Of a stretch of 34,086 nucleotides of DNA, positions 20,131 to 31,599 are shown piece after piece (position 1 is the stretch's first letter; each line of letters begins with the position of its first letter). A program made the position numbers and the translations under genes. A model generated the notes under the pieces. It ran no database searches, had not been told where the DNA came from, and saw only the letters and a program-made list of their open reading frames with translations. This DNA is from Stereocaulon alpinum (lineage: Eukaryota > Ascomycota > Lecanoromycetes > Lecanorales > Stereocaulaceae). The DNA lies in the NCBI GenBank assembly GCA_018257865.1, contig JAEUBA010000169.1, positions 1 to 34,086 of the forward strand, in the 5' to 3' direction.

Positions 20131-20394
20131 AATATTTGGTAGCGCACCCGTGTGCGTCGTCTTACTAATATAAGATAGATATTCAGCTAGTAATTAATTT
20201 AATCTCTTCTTTATTCTACTAAGGTATAAGTAAGTAAGTGTAATAATTACAGAGGAGTGCGCTCGTAGTATAAGACTATTCACCTATAAGGTTTATAATT
20301 ATTATAACTTATATCGTCGCCGCCGCTTGCTCGCCGCCGTTAGTAGTGTTTAAAGAATTAGAGACTGTATACACTTACTAACCGTCTGCTCGTT

Positions 20395-23300
20395 AAAGGC
20401 TTAAGTTAAATTACAGGTATCCTTAAGCTCTTCGTCTAGTAACTACTAGTTATATTCTTTACCCTAGCTAGTCTATTTAACCTTATACTAGACGCCTTAC
20501 TTATCTCAAACCTTATCTATAATTTCTTCAACCTCCTATATCTTATTATTATCAATAAGTTTAGGGGCTTATATAAAGTTCGCTGACGTCGTATCGCCGT
20601 CGCGAAGGTGGTATGGTTCTAATAATAAGATATAAAAAGTATTATAGATTCTATAAGTTTACGGTAGTAGAAGGCGGTAAGCCTACGCTCCTACTTTATT
20701 AGTAATCCTAAAAGGCCCTACGAATTTATGAGATAACTTTTTACTTAGGCGTTTTTACTTGAGATTCTTAGTTGATAGTATTACTAGATCTCCGACCTTA
20801 TAGCTTTAAGGCTTATAATTCTTATTATACTACTTAGCTTAAGACTCTCTAGCGCGCTGTAGGCGTTCCGCAGCTTCGTCTCTTAATACTTATAGTAATC
20901 TAATCCTCTTATTTGCAGCAGGTATCCTCCACTTAAGGGACTCATCCTTAAGCTCCTAACGAAGTTCAGGGTGATATCTATATATTAAGTAGAACGGCGT
21001 CGTTCTAATAGAGGAATAAAGACTATTTATATATACGAATTCTGCTATTGGCAGCTGTTTCGCCTAAGTGGTCTGCTTATTATTAGTAAAGACCCGTAAG
21101 TAGTACTCCAGTACCTAATTCTAGCGTTCCGTTTAACTATTAGTCTGAGGATAAAAGGCGGTGCTTAGGCGGCGCTTGATCTTAGAGTAAAAATAAATAG
21201 CCGACTAGAAGGCGCTGGTAAATACTAAGCCTCTGTCGCTAATAATACTATTAGGTATACCGTAACGGTATACTACCTCAGTATAAAAAATATCCGCCAG
21301 CTCAGCGGCGTCGATTATAGTAGTAGTAGGTATATACCTTACTATCTTCGTAAATCAATTAATAATTACTAGAATAGCGTTATAGACTATATTCTTATAT
21401 TTGCTTAGGGGTAGACCTATAATAAAGTCTATTAAGAGCTCCTTCTATAGCTTATTAGTAATAGAAAGCGAACTTAGTTCGCCGTAGGGGTAATAGCGGG
21501 GAGCCTTAGTTCTTTAGCAAATATTATAAGTCTTAACATACTTATTAACCTACTTAGAACTCCTATACCAAAAGTATTTACGGGTAAGTAACTTATACGT
21601 CTTCTCAGCGCTAAAGTGCCCTGCTAGGGGATCGTTATAGTATTTACTAATAAGTTCTTCCCTTAAGGCTTCGTCTCTAAGGATATATAGGCGGTTGTTA
21701 TTTCTTAATAAACCTTCTAGGTCTAAAGCCTATACCTTACTTCAGAGACGGCGCTGCGACGGCGTACCCTTATTCATAGAAAAGGATTTCGTCTAATTAT
21801 CAACAGCCTATAAGTCTCAAATCAAAGTCTTAATTAAACGTTAAGGATCCTTATAAGCTGACTTAATAACACCTCTCGTATCCTTCTAAGGAATAATAAC
21901 TTAGAGGCCTATAATTTAAAACGCCGGCGATATCGCTGCGATAATTTCTTTACCTTCCTTATCTCCACCCTAAAGTACAAGTTTATTCTGCAACGTTAAT
22001 AATAACTTAGTGTTTAGCGGGGAACTTCCTTTATAATTAGGGCGTTACGATAGCGGATCCGCAGGATTCGTTTTTCCAGCACGATAAGTAATTTCGAAAT
22101 TAAAAGCAGCGAGCGTTAGCGCCTATCTAGCTTACTAGGAATTTAATTACTTCTGCTTTATAAAGCCCTTAAGATTATTATAATCAGTAAGAACCTTAAT
22201 AGTAAACGGGCTACCTTCTAGGTAGTACCGCCACTATTTTATTACCGCTACTATAGCGAGTAATTCTTAGTCGTAAACCTTATAATTCTACTCCGCAGGA
22301 ATTATCTTCTGGGACTAAAAGGTAATTAGGTGCTAGTAGCTATTATTATCCGGCTGCGTAAGCACTGCTGTAATAGTAAAGTTGGAGGCGTTAGTTTCTA
22401 CACGCAACTTTACTTCTAGGTTGAAGTAGCGGAGAAACAGCGTACTAGAAAAGATGTCCTAAAGCTTTTGAAAAGTACCTTCAGTACTATCGTTCTACTA
22501 AAGTTAACCTGCCTTTTTCCCGTCCTTGCTGCCTTTAAGTAAGTCGGTTAGAGGCGCAGTAACGGCGGCGTAATTATAAATAAACCGCTAGTAGAAATTT
22601 GCAAAGCCTAAGAAGACTTATATATCTCAAAAGGTCTCTAGCCTAGGCTATTCCCTAATTATCGTTACGCGTTCCTAATCTATTACTACGCCATCAGTAG
22701 ATACAATAAATCTAAGAAATTCAACCCGTTTAGTACTAAACTAACACTTCTTTAGGTTAGCGAAAAGCGAGAACTAACGCAATTATTCTAGCACTTGCTA
22801 AATATACTGCTAGTAGTCCGCCGGGTTCGCGCTGTAAATCAAGATATTATTAAGATAGATAATATACGAAATATTAATAAGCCCTATAAGAGCCCTATTA
22901 ATATACGCTTAAAACGTCGCTGGGGCGTTAGCGAGCCTAAAAGGTATAACTAAGTATTTAAAGTAGCTATAGCAGGTGCGGAACGTAGTCTTCTACTTAT
23001 TACCTTCTTTAATTTAGATCCTATAATAGGTATCCTTTAAGTCTAACTTAGTAAACTTTTTGGCTCCGTATAGGCGGTCTAATATCTCAGTAATTAGAGG
23101 TAATAGGTATCGATTTTTAACAGTTACTGTATTCAACCCCTAATAATTAACACAAAGACGCAGCCTACTATCCTTCTTTAGTACAAAGAGGATAGGTGCT
23201 TTAGCTGAAGAAACTAAACAGCGTATCCAGCCTTTTACAAGCGTATTATTAAGATAGCGCTGCAGCTCCGCCAGCTTAGATTAAGATAGGTTATAGAGAG

Positions 23301-23935
23301 GCCTATAAGGCGGCTCCTTACTATCCTTAATATTAATTATATAGTCGCCTTCCTTTAATAAGGGTAAGGTTCCAGCTTTCTTATTTAAGAAGATATCAGA
23401 GAACTCTAGCAGTTCCTTTAGAATCTGTTCTAGGCTTCCTCTATCTAAGTAATTAGTCGCTACAGCGGCGTATATAATCGTATAAACTTTAGGCTCCTTC
23501 TTAAGGTAATAGCTGAAGACAGTAGGCTCGTTAACCTAAAACTTTTCAGTATTAACCTTAAACCGCTACTGCTCTGCTAAAGGATCGAGTAAAATCTTTA
23601 TTTACTTTAACCCTAGTATACTAACTACGATATTAGGACCCTTAAGATTAATAGTATAGAAAAGTATATTACACTCCTTACCGCAGCCCCAGCTATTAAC
23701 AAGTATATACTTAAATTAATAGGTACTATAGACGTATATACTAGAGCTACTTAGAGCTTCCAGCAGCAGTAAGTCGGCGGTGGAAGGTAGTAGGTCCTAT
23801 TAAACTATAAACTTCTAAGAGATCAAATTAAGCTACGATCTAGTATCTAGTAAAGTAGTAACCTACTATAGGCTAGTATTAAGCGTTATCTAACCCTTAG
23901 TTAGGATAAAAGGACTTACCTCTACTTTTCAGGTT
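20395..23935 (-). pseudogene. E2 Pol: protease, RT, RNase H, integrase, chromodomain
   Basis: Read on the minus strand. Protease has LLDTRS for LLDTGS (23839-23847). RT ends with YLNNILIYSANPAD, the YLDD box at 22846-22857 with both Asp changed to Asn, then FLGFANFYQRFIYNY. RNase H follows at about 22450-22050 (VETNASNFTITAVL). Integrase has NDPLAGHFSAEKTYKLL in the zinc-binding part (about 21660-21510). Its first Asp is Asn (21358-21360); the second Asp (SDRG, 21235-21237) and Glu (21127-21129) are kept. The chromodomain at 20400-20570 reads EVEEIIDKV, then YKVKQTSQGKEYN. It is close to E0. RIP stops make it inactive. Confidence 0.93.
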
Positions 23936-23999
23936 TCTTCCCCCGCTTCTAAGGCGGTTACAGGGGCTAATCGTTTTTTACTAATACTACACTAACACC

Positions 24000-25316
24000 G
24001 GTATAAGTTGCAGGCTTATCGCGATTAGGATAATTTAGGCTTATATAGCCTAGCTTTCCGTAATAATAGTAGACAAGCTTAGTTACTAAATCTAAATTAG
24101 TCTTCCGCTTTAGACTCCTTAAACGAGATTTATTTCGCGCTGACTATAAGCTATCGACCCTTAGGCCCGGCCTGTTAGGCTTAGAAATCCGTTGTTCTAA
24201 CAGGCGGCTCCCTTATGACTTAGAGGCCCTATAGTTAGATAATTTCCTATAAGCACTTAAGCCGCCGCCTCTATAACGCTCGCGCCCTATAGTATTCTTT
24301 TATATAATAGCTTAAGTAATAATATTATCCCTATTATTAGATACCTTACCTATACTTAAGATTTTATTCTTCAGCTCCGGTCTTAGCTTAGCTAGGAAGA
24401 GGTTAGCTTTAAGCTTTAGGGCTATAGGCGGTAGGTTAGCTTCTAACTCCTCTAGGTAGGCCTTAAATACGATAACTTTTTAGTTAGAACGTTACTTTGC
24501 CTCCTTAAACCTTTTATAGGCGAGGAGACGGCGGTTGATAGGATCTATAACCAAATTATATAGGAATTACTTAAAGAATTCGAACGTTATATTATCCTAT
24601 CTATAGTCCTTCAGGTAGGTATTCTACTAGGAATTCGGGTTGTCTTCTAGGGCGTCTATACAGTAGACTATCCTAGACAGTTCGGTAGTAAAGTACTCCG
24701 GACTCTTAAGAAACTTCTTCTCTAAGTCGGCGAACTAGCGTAGGTGTTTACCCTCGCTAATTCCCTTATAGGGTCGTATATTCTTAGGCTAAAAGCTTTT
24801 CGGTACTAGGGGTCTTTAGAGTCTAATAGGTAGGTTCGTAGGCGCGCTAAAGGCGGGCGTTACGAGACGTAAAGGAATCCTTTAGCCAGCAATATCAACT
24901 AATTATACTAATATAGCGGTAGCAGGATATTATTCCTCCTCTTAAACCGTCCCTATAGGTATTCTAATAGTACTCCGCGACCTAAGGTATTAAATTATAT
25001 CGTTTTCAGCTTCTAATGCTGATAATTCGCGTAGTTACTTTAGGCGGCGATTCGTCGCTTAGGCTTCTTATAAGCGTTGCTTAAGATCGGCGTCGTCTAA
25101 ATTAGAGGTGTCTAACTAAGACTCTCCGTCAGTCCTATAGCTCTCCGTAGGATCATTATTATCGTTAATATCGTTAGGTTCTTCGGCGTTAGTAACGGTT
25201 ATAGCAGTATAACCGCGTGTCCGACCTAATATCGCAGTAACTCCAGGCCTCTCCCTTAAAAAGGTAGAGAAATTAGAACTGTAAAGACTAGCGACGCCGG
25301 CTCTAAGCTGGCGCAC
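24000..25316 (-). pseudogene. E2 Gag, starting inside the 5' LTR
   Basis: The particle protein. A 66-codon stretch from ATG at 25314-25316 to 25116 is intact and starts MRQLRAGVASLYSSNFS. The ATG lies 37 bp inside the LTR, about 95 nt after the proposed RNA start. Beyond 25116 the frame continues with RIP stops: capsid-like FKQFLYNLVIDPINRRLLAY and LFLAKLRPELKNKILSIGK, then a zinc knuckle at 24030-24071 (YYYYGKLGYISLNY) in which Cys and His are Tyr. The E0-family gag at 3951-5090 is clearly related. The intact piece alone is not a functional protein. Confidence 0.9.
25268..25276 (-). promoter_or_regulatory. E2 putative self-priming primer-binding site
   Basis: On the minus strand ctaatttct lies three bases after the 5' LTR. 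Its exact reverse complement agaaattag lies inside that LTR (plus coordinates 25403-25411), the likely 5' end of the transcript. There is no TGG-type tRNA site at the junction. The E0-family pair is ctaattact/agtaattag, changed at the same base on both sides. Confidence 0.65.
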
Positions 25317-25528
25317 TAAGGTATGAGAGACGTGAAGTTACTAGATTCAGGTATTAAGCAATAGACATAATCATATTACTTAGTAGTTAAGTAGTAGCAG
25401 AACTAATTTCTAAAGATCCCCAAAACACAGGGGAGTCCTAGGTAGCAATACTATTGCCAAGCCCCTAGACCCTAATTAATATTATTGCGTTGGCGTAGCT
25501 ATAACGCGCACACGCTTGAGGGTTAATA
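25280..25528 (-). repeat. E2 5' LTR (right)
   Basis: 249 bp, tgtaaagact to gggttaata on the plus strand, with more CpA than the left copy (cacgcttgag, tagcaatact). It contains the proposed RNA start (25403-25411) about 60 nt downstream, on the minus strand, of an AT-rich aatattaatta (25468-25478), and the gag ATG (25314-25316). Confidence 0.95.
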
Positions 25529-25533
25529 CCTAG

Positions 25534-26204
25534 TAAGTATAATTAGCTACGTATAAAATCTAAGACCTCCTATATAAAAGAGGATAGTAAGAGATTATCC
25601 TCTTTAGTATTATAAGGCCGTAGGCCTACGCGAATTAAATATAAAGGTAGCGACTTAACTAGTAAGTATAAGAAACCCCTCGCTAAGATTTAGTATTATA
25701 AGTATAGGTAGTTTAGCTACTTTAAAGGCTTACTAGATTACCTAAAGTATATTACTAGTAATAAATTATATAACCTAGGTAGCGAAAAGGGAAAAGCTAA
25801 GACCTAATACTCGCTGCTAAGGTATTAGGGTTACTACCTAATAAGCGGAAACCTTACGCTTTAGTATTACGAGGAGAAATTACGACGCTACTAAGTAGGC
25901 GTAATATTACTACCCTAGTAGATACTAAGGGTAAGGAGAACTTTATTTCGCAGTCCTTAATTAAAGGCGCGTAGATACCGGAGCCTAATTAGGCCCCTAC
26001 TATAGTACGTACTATTAATAGGCACCAAATACTATTATATAATATATATATATTAAACCTTAGTCTCGTAGATAGTACTAGACGGAAGTAGGAGAGAACC
26101 TTAAAGGCGTATACTATAGATATATAAGGATACGACCTTATTCTTAGTTACCCTTAGATCTATAATATTAATTCTAATATCTATTAGCGCGAGTAGTTCT
26201 AGAC
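25534..26204 (+). pseudogene. Element H, Gag end and protease, between the E2 and E3 insertions
   Basis: The frame from before E2 continues: LRIKSKTSYIKEDSKRLSSL, then YYKYRQFSYFKGLLDY near 25690-25745, which may be a zinc-knuckle relic with Cys and His as Tyr. In another frame from about 25850 comes an aspartic protease: LVDTKGKENFISQSLIK, with DTG changed to DTK (25921-25929), later LVDSTRRK and IQGYDLILSYPQIYNINSNI (stops shown as Q), as in Ty3/gypsy proteases. At 26204 the frame is cut by E3 and resumes at 33706. Confidence 0.8.
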
Positions 26205-26323
26205 TATTATAGCCTGTTTCTATGAGAGTGTAAGATAGTTCTATTCTGCCTAGCTAATGTGCTACTTTCTATAGATACTAAGCTTACTAAGCGAAAGCTT
26301 GGTACTATACTATAACTATAATA
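26205..26323 (-). repeat. E3 3' LTR (left)
   Basis: 119 bp from tattatagcc to actataata. It keeps TpG at several sites (cctgtttctatgagagtg) where the right copy has TpA. Confidence 0.95.
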
Positions 26324-26599
26324 GTGCTACCAACGAAAACAAAAGGCTGCGCCCTCGTAGCTATACTATTATATATATAGACGTATAAAGAAACAGGCTA
26401 AAATAGGCCGTAGAAGCCTTTCGCAGTAGTAACGTCTAACGGAAGTGCAGATACCTTTGGTAGGTAGGTAGCAGGGTAATAGGTCTCGATACTTTACTAA
26501 GCCGCTACTAGGGAGTTATCGCGATAGCGTTAGTAGGTAGGTTAGCCTACTTATAAGGACGTCCTCGCTTTCGGGGCGGCGTAGGCGGCGGAGCGGCAG

Positions 26600-29500
26600 C
26601 TTCCTTACCTAGTATAAACGGTATATACGAAGGTACTACTGGAACGGCCAGCCGCCTTACTTAACGGCGTGTTGGGCGACGAGCTTTAAAGTCGTCGACG
26701 AACTCTTAGGTATTACTAAGGGCTGTAAGGGGATACTATATATTATACTTATTACCGTAGCCCTTCTATTTAACTAGATAGCAGTCTTTACTAGGTACTT
26801 TATTAAGAAAGCGCTTAATCTTATAGAGGGGATTAACGGGATTTAAGTCCTCCTCTTCAACCGGACTAGGTAGAGGAGGCAGCCGGTAGTAGGGGTCCTT
26901 AGTAGGATCTAAGGTAGGCTCTATCTAAGCTACTAAGACGACGGGATATATATATATATTAGGCGGTAGCTTAAGCTGGTATACCAGCTTACTAACCTTC
27001 TTAAGGATCCTAAAAGGGCTGATACGCTAGTTCGAGTACTTATAGTAGACTCTAGGTATCTTATAGCTGTGATAAAGGCGTAGGAAGACGAGGGAACCCT
27101 CGCTAAGGCGGAGGGCCTTATATATACTATTATAGCGTAACTTAGTAGCTATATTAGTAAACGCTATAGCGTCGTCGGCCTCCTACTATTTAATACTTTA
27201 AAGACGGTCGAGGTCTTAGATATTTAGTTCTAACTTTAGTAGTAAGTTAAGGCCTTTTCGTACGCAGAAGCTATAGATAAGGTCGTTTAGTACGAAGCTA
27301 GTAGAATAAATAGCGTTATTTAGCGACCCTTAGAGGTATAGTAGTATAGAAACCTAATCGTCCTCGCTAGTACTAAGGAAAAAGCGAAGGGCGATCTTAA
27401 TAGTTTAATTCGTACGCTCTAACTACCTATTAGTTTAGGGGTGCTATACAGTAGAGGTTAATAGGTCGACGTTTATCTTTAAGAAGACCCCTTTCTAGAA
27501 GGAACCTATAAACTTCGAGTCTCTATTAGAGATAATAGTAGATAGAATACCCTAGTTATATTCTACTAGAGCTGTAAGGAAGGTGTTCGCCTAGTTACTA
27601 GCACTCCCTATCTCGCTGCTAGGGACTAATAGGTTCCTCTTAGTAGCCTTATAAGTAACGGTTATTAGTACGTCGTAATCGTAGCAGCTTAGTAGTGCTA
27701 CGATAAAGTTAATAGCTACTATGTGGAAGGGGATAGTAGGCGTAGCGATTAGATATAGCTCGCTATATATAGGGTACCTCCTAGTCTAATTAAGCTAGCA
27801 GCTAGGGTAATACGTAATATAGACTTAAAGGTATTTCGAGAGATTCTTAATAAAAATCGAAGGTATAATGCGATCGTAGGTCCTATAGTATCTGCTATAG
27901 AAATTATTATTATACGCTAGCCTAAACACTTCTTGCTGTAGGGACTTAGGAATATAGAGACGTTCGCGTCCTTCCTAACTAGTAAGGTATATTAGACCTT
28001 CCTTCTTCTAAAATCGAAAACCTTTAGGTAAATTCTTATTATCGCTATCCTTTAAGATATTAAGGGCCTTCTTCTATTAATCGTCCTTAGTATAGGCCTC
28101 TATTAGATGTTGCTTAAAGCTGTCGCTTATTCCTACTAACGTGGCGTGGAAGCCGAAGACTTCGGGGAGAAGGGCGTTCTACTCGGAGTCGTTAAGTGGG
28201 ATAGTAACGCCGTAAAGGTAGTCTAAGATATTAGCCTTTTCGGCTGCTGGTATATCAGTTTACGCCTCTAGGCGTGAAAGGGCGTCCGGTATAATATTAG
28301 AGGCTCCCGACTTATATCTAATTAATAGATTAAAGGAGGAGAGATACTAGGACGCTTAGACTAGGCGGAGGTTAAGCTTATCTATTAAGGACGTAGAGAG
28401 GGAGGTCTGCCTTAAAAGCGGAATAGCCGTAGAATAGTTAGTATAGACGATAGCTGGGGACTTTTCGGTAGAATTAATTATATACCTAATCTTCTTAACA
28501 GCCTAGATAATGCTAGCTACTTCTAGCTTAGTTAGCTAGTAGTTATATTCTATAGTATTAATATTCCTGCTAAGGAATATAATAGGTTGCACCGTAGTTC
28601 TTTTAGTATTGTTATTATCAGACCTATAATAGACTATAGCGGTAAATCCCCAGACCTTAGATATATCTAGGTCGATATAGAGTTAACGATTTCGATTATA
28701 ATATATAAGGAAGGTAGGAGACTTAAAGGCGTCTTAGAGGTCTTAGAAGGCTTTGAGTTCCTCTATAGTCAGCTTATAGTATAGACGACTTAACAGCTGC
28801 TTATAGGACGGACCTGAAAGCTATTTCGCCGCCGGCTTTACTGCGGGGGTAGTAGTACCGCTAAAGCCTTCGGTAGGACCGTCGGGGCTTGTAGGGGAAG
28901 TTGCTAGTATATCTTAAGTAAGGCGTATCTTATAGTCCTATAATAGTTGAGCTCTCTGCGCGTAGCGAGGAATTGATAAGCGAAGCTAGTTAGTTAGGCC
29001 TAAAAAGGTCTCTAGCTGCCGAAGACTTCTGGGGAAGTATAACGCAGTAATAGCGCGAATCTTCTCGTCCGTAGTCGATATACCTAGACTGTCGACCCGC
29101 TGCCCTAGCAGTATAATAGAAGGATAACTAAGATAGGATTTTATAAGTACTAGGGAGATTCCTTTAACCCGGAGTAGTAGGAAAAGCTGGTGTAAGTATC
29201 GGAGGTACTCCGTAAGGGTATAGCTGAAAATAATAATATTATCGACGAAGGCTCTTATAAAGGCACGGAGGGGTTAGAGTATAGCGTTAGTTTACTACTA
29301 TATATAAGGGGGGGATCCCTTATAGCCTATTAATACTATAGTGGATTCTTCCTAGCCTTAGTAACTAATAATAGTAAGTTTATACCGATCCTCTACCTTA
29401 ACTCAGAACTAGTGGAAATAGCCTACTGTATTAATAGTAGATATAAATTCGTAGCTAGTAATAAGGGAGATAATATCCGACTATAAAGGTAGAGGGTAGC

Positions 29501-31232
29501 TGTTATCTTCGGTAATAGTATTTAGCCCTTAAATATTAATTACTATACGTCCCTTCTTTCCCTATAGCGTTTCTCGCTAGACGACGAAACAGGGCTAGCT
29601 AAAGGAAGTAGGTTAATCTGTAAAGCGTAGCTTACCTTAAGCCTATAGTTTATTAAAGGTATTATCTACTACTTATCTATCCTTCTAGCTAAGGGGATAG
29701 ACTCTTAAAGCCTTTAGCTAAGCCCCTACCTTTAGCCTAATAGGTATCTATTATTCCTTAGGGATATCAGTAGTCTTCCCTAGGTCTGTGAATACGTCCT
29801 TAAAGCTGGATATAAGGCCTGCTAGGGTATTAGCAGCGTCGTAATCGCCGTAAACGGTAATACTATTTAGTAGTAGATGTTCCTTAGAAGGGTCTGTCCG
29901 CGCAGTAGACGAAGCCGAAGGAAAGGATAAGGTTCTAGAGGCTAAATCGAATTAGTCTAGAACACGCCACCCGTAGGTAGTAAGAGATTCTGCTTCGGGC
30001 GAAACTATATAGCAGCTATAGCTATTATATTCTACTATTATACCTAGCCTAGCGTGCCTTAAGAGTTTAATAGGACAGGAGGTAGTATTCTTAACCTTAA
30101 CGAATAAGATCGTAGAGTCGACGATATATATATAAACGCCTCCTTTATGTCTGAGCTTATGGTAGGATTGGGGCTCGAAGAGAAAGTCTCGGTTATCAGG
30201 GATCGTGCTATAGTATACGATAGGAATATCTATAATAGAGTTCGGGGCTATAGTATATACGTAATAGGCTTTAATAACTTAACGCAGTTAAGAGTATAGC
30301 TTTACTACGTAATAGATTAGTATTTAAATATTATTATATTGATTAATTGTTACCTTTTATGTTCCCAGATTTAGTAGGATACTATGAGCCTTTAGAACCC
30401 CTGTGCCTATAAGTATATTAGCTTTTAGGTTGTCTATAATATACACTTCTATAGCGAGCTTCGCTATAGCGGGGCCTTAGCTATTAATACCCTTAATATA
30501 TAAGTTGAGGTTAAGGAACTCTAATATTACTGAGACCTTATTACCGAAACCGCGTACTAGGATATAAGATAATATATACTTAACCCTTAACTCGAAGTCT
30601 AGTATATACTAGCGGAGGAATTCGCGGTCCCTAAGGGTAATAGGGTAGCCGGAATCGAGATAGATACTTAGCTTAGGGCCGTTAGGGCTAAAGCTAACGT
30701 TAGAGGTAGTATATTCTAAGCTGTAGAAGGTATATCCTAAAGGGTAGTCCTAGGACGGTAATATAGAAGATTCTAAGACGCGCGGTGTAGATAGTTTCGG
30801 ATATACTAACGCAAGCTTCGAAGAGACTGAAGTAGGTTGCGTAATAACTAAAGGGGGTTCCGAATATACCGCAGAGGGCTGCTGGTAGGACGTTATAGAT
30901 TCCGAAGTAGGCTTTAGGTTACTAGAGGTAAGCTCTATCTTAGCCGCCTTCCAGCACTTATTGCGGAGGTATGAGAATAAGGTATTCCGGGAGCTAAAAG
31001 TAGACTGACAGCGCTTATAATAGTGATATACCTCTACTAGTACGGTAACGAAGTTGACGTCGATATCCGTATAGCTAGTATACTTATCCGGTACCTCTGA
31101 ATAGAATATATACTGTTCGTTATCTAGGGTGCTAGTATTATTTCCGTCTATCTCTCTATAGTAGCAGCCTTGCTCTTCCTTATACCTATTAAGTTCCTCG
31201 TTTTCTTCTATTACCGTAGCGTGGTACGCCCT
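26600..31232 (-). pseudogene. E3 zinc finger, protease, RT, RNase H, integrase, chromodomain
   Basis: A stop-free run of about 160 codons (31232-30753) holds a zinc-finger-like stretch, YYKRCQSTFSSRNTLFSYLR, then NKC. The protease motif LDSGYPITLRDREFLRQ is intact (DSG at 30648-30656), followed by VRGFGNKVS and IDNLKANILIGTGVL. This protease type is common in fungal gypsy elements. The RT box is FVDN (29238-29249; one Asp lost). RNase H has IDLDISKVWGFTAIVY (about 28690-28250). In integrase the first Asp position holds Tyr (TVTYKATKR), the second is Asn (SNRDSKF), and the Glu is kept (27417-27419). A chromodomain-like end at 26690-26830 reads CYLVKQKGYGNKYN. RIP stops are scattered, fewer than in E1. 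Confidence 0.92.
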
Positions 31233-31599
31233 TTAGGGCTAAGGCAGCCGATTTCCGTCTTAACGAAAAGGCGGGACGTTATTACGGTAGGGTGAAGTAT
31301 TACTATATTAACGAGACCCTAACCCGTTCTGCTGGAGGGTAGGCCCTGCCGTAATTTAGCGAGGTTACGGATAAGCGGGGAGTTATAGCTGCTACTATAG
31401 GCGAGGCTAATAGGTCTAATAGCCTTAATAGCTTTACCCTTATACTAGTACTAGGTTACTGTAAGACTAATTTTCTTAGTAACGCTACTGGTACTGGGGA
31501 TTATAAGTATTATTCTAACGGTAGGAGGGTAGAAATAGCTGCCGCAGTCTATAGTTCTAGTTACCAGAACTAAAAGACCTAGACGACGAACCCCTTAGG

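Larger units (their letters stand above)
18563..25528 (-). mobile_element. E2: complete Ty3/gypsy chromovirus, 6966 bp, TSD cctag
   Basis: Two 249-bp LTRs, flanked by cctag at 18558-18562 and 25529-25533. Gag, protease, RT, RNase H, integrase and chromodomain are read on the minus strand, so the right LTR is the 5' LTR. Between the chromodomain and the left LTR lie about 1.6 kb holding a plus-strand gene with its own TATA box. RIP is present (YLDD to YLNN, stops in all domains) but lighter than in E0 and E1. It inserted into element H. Confidence 0.96.
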
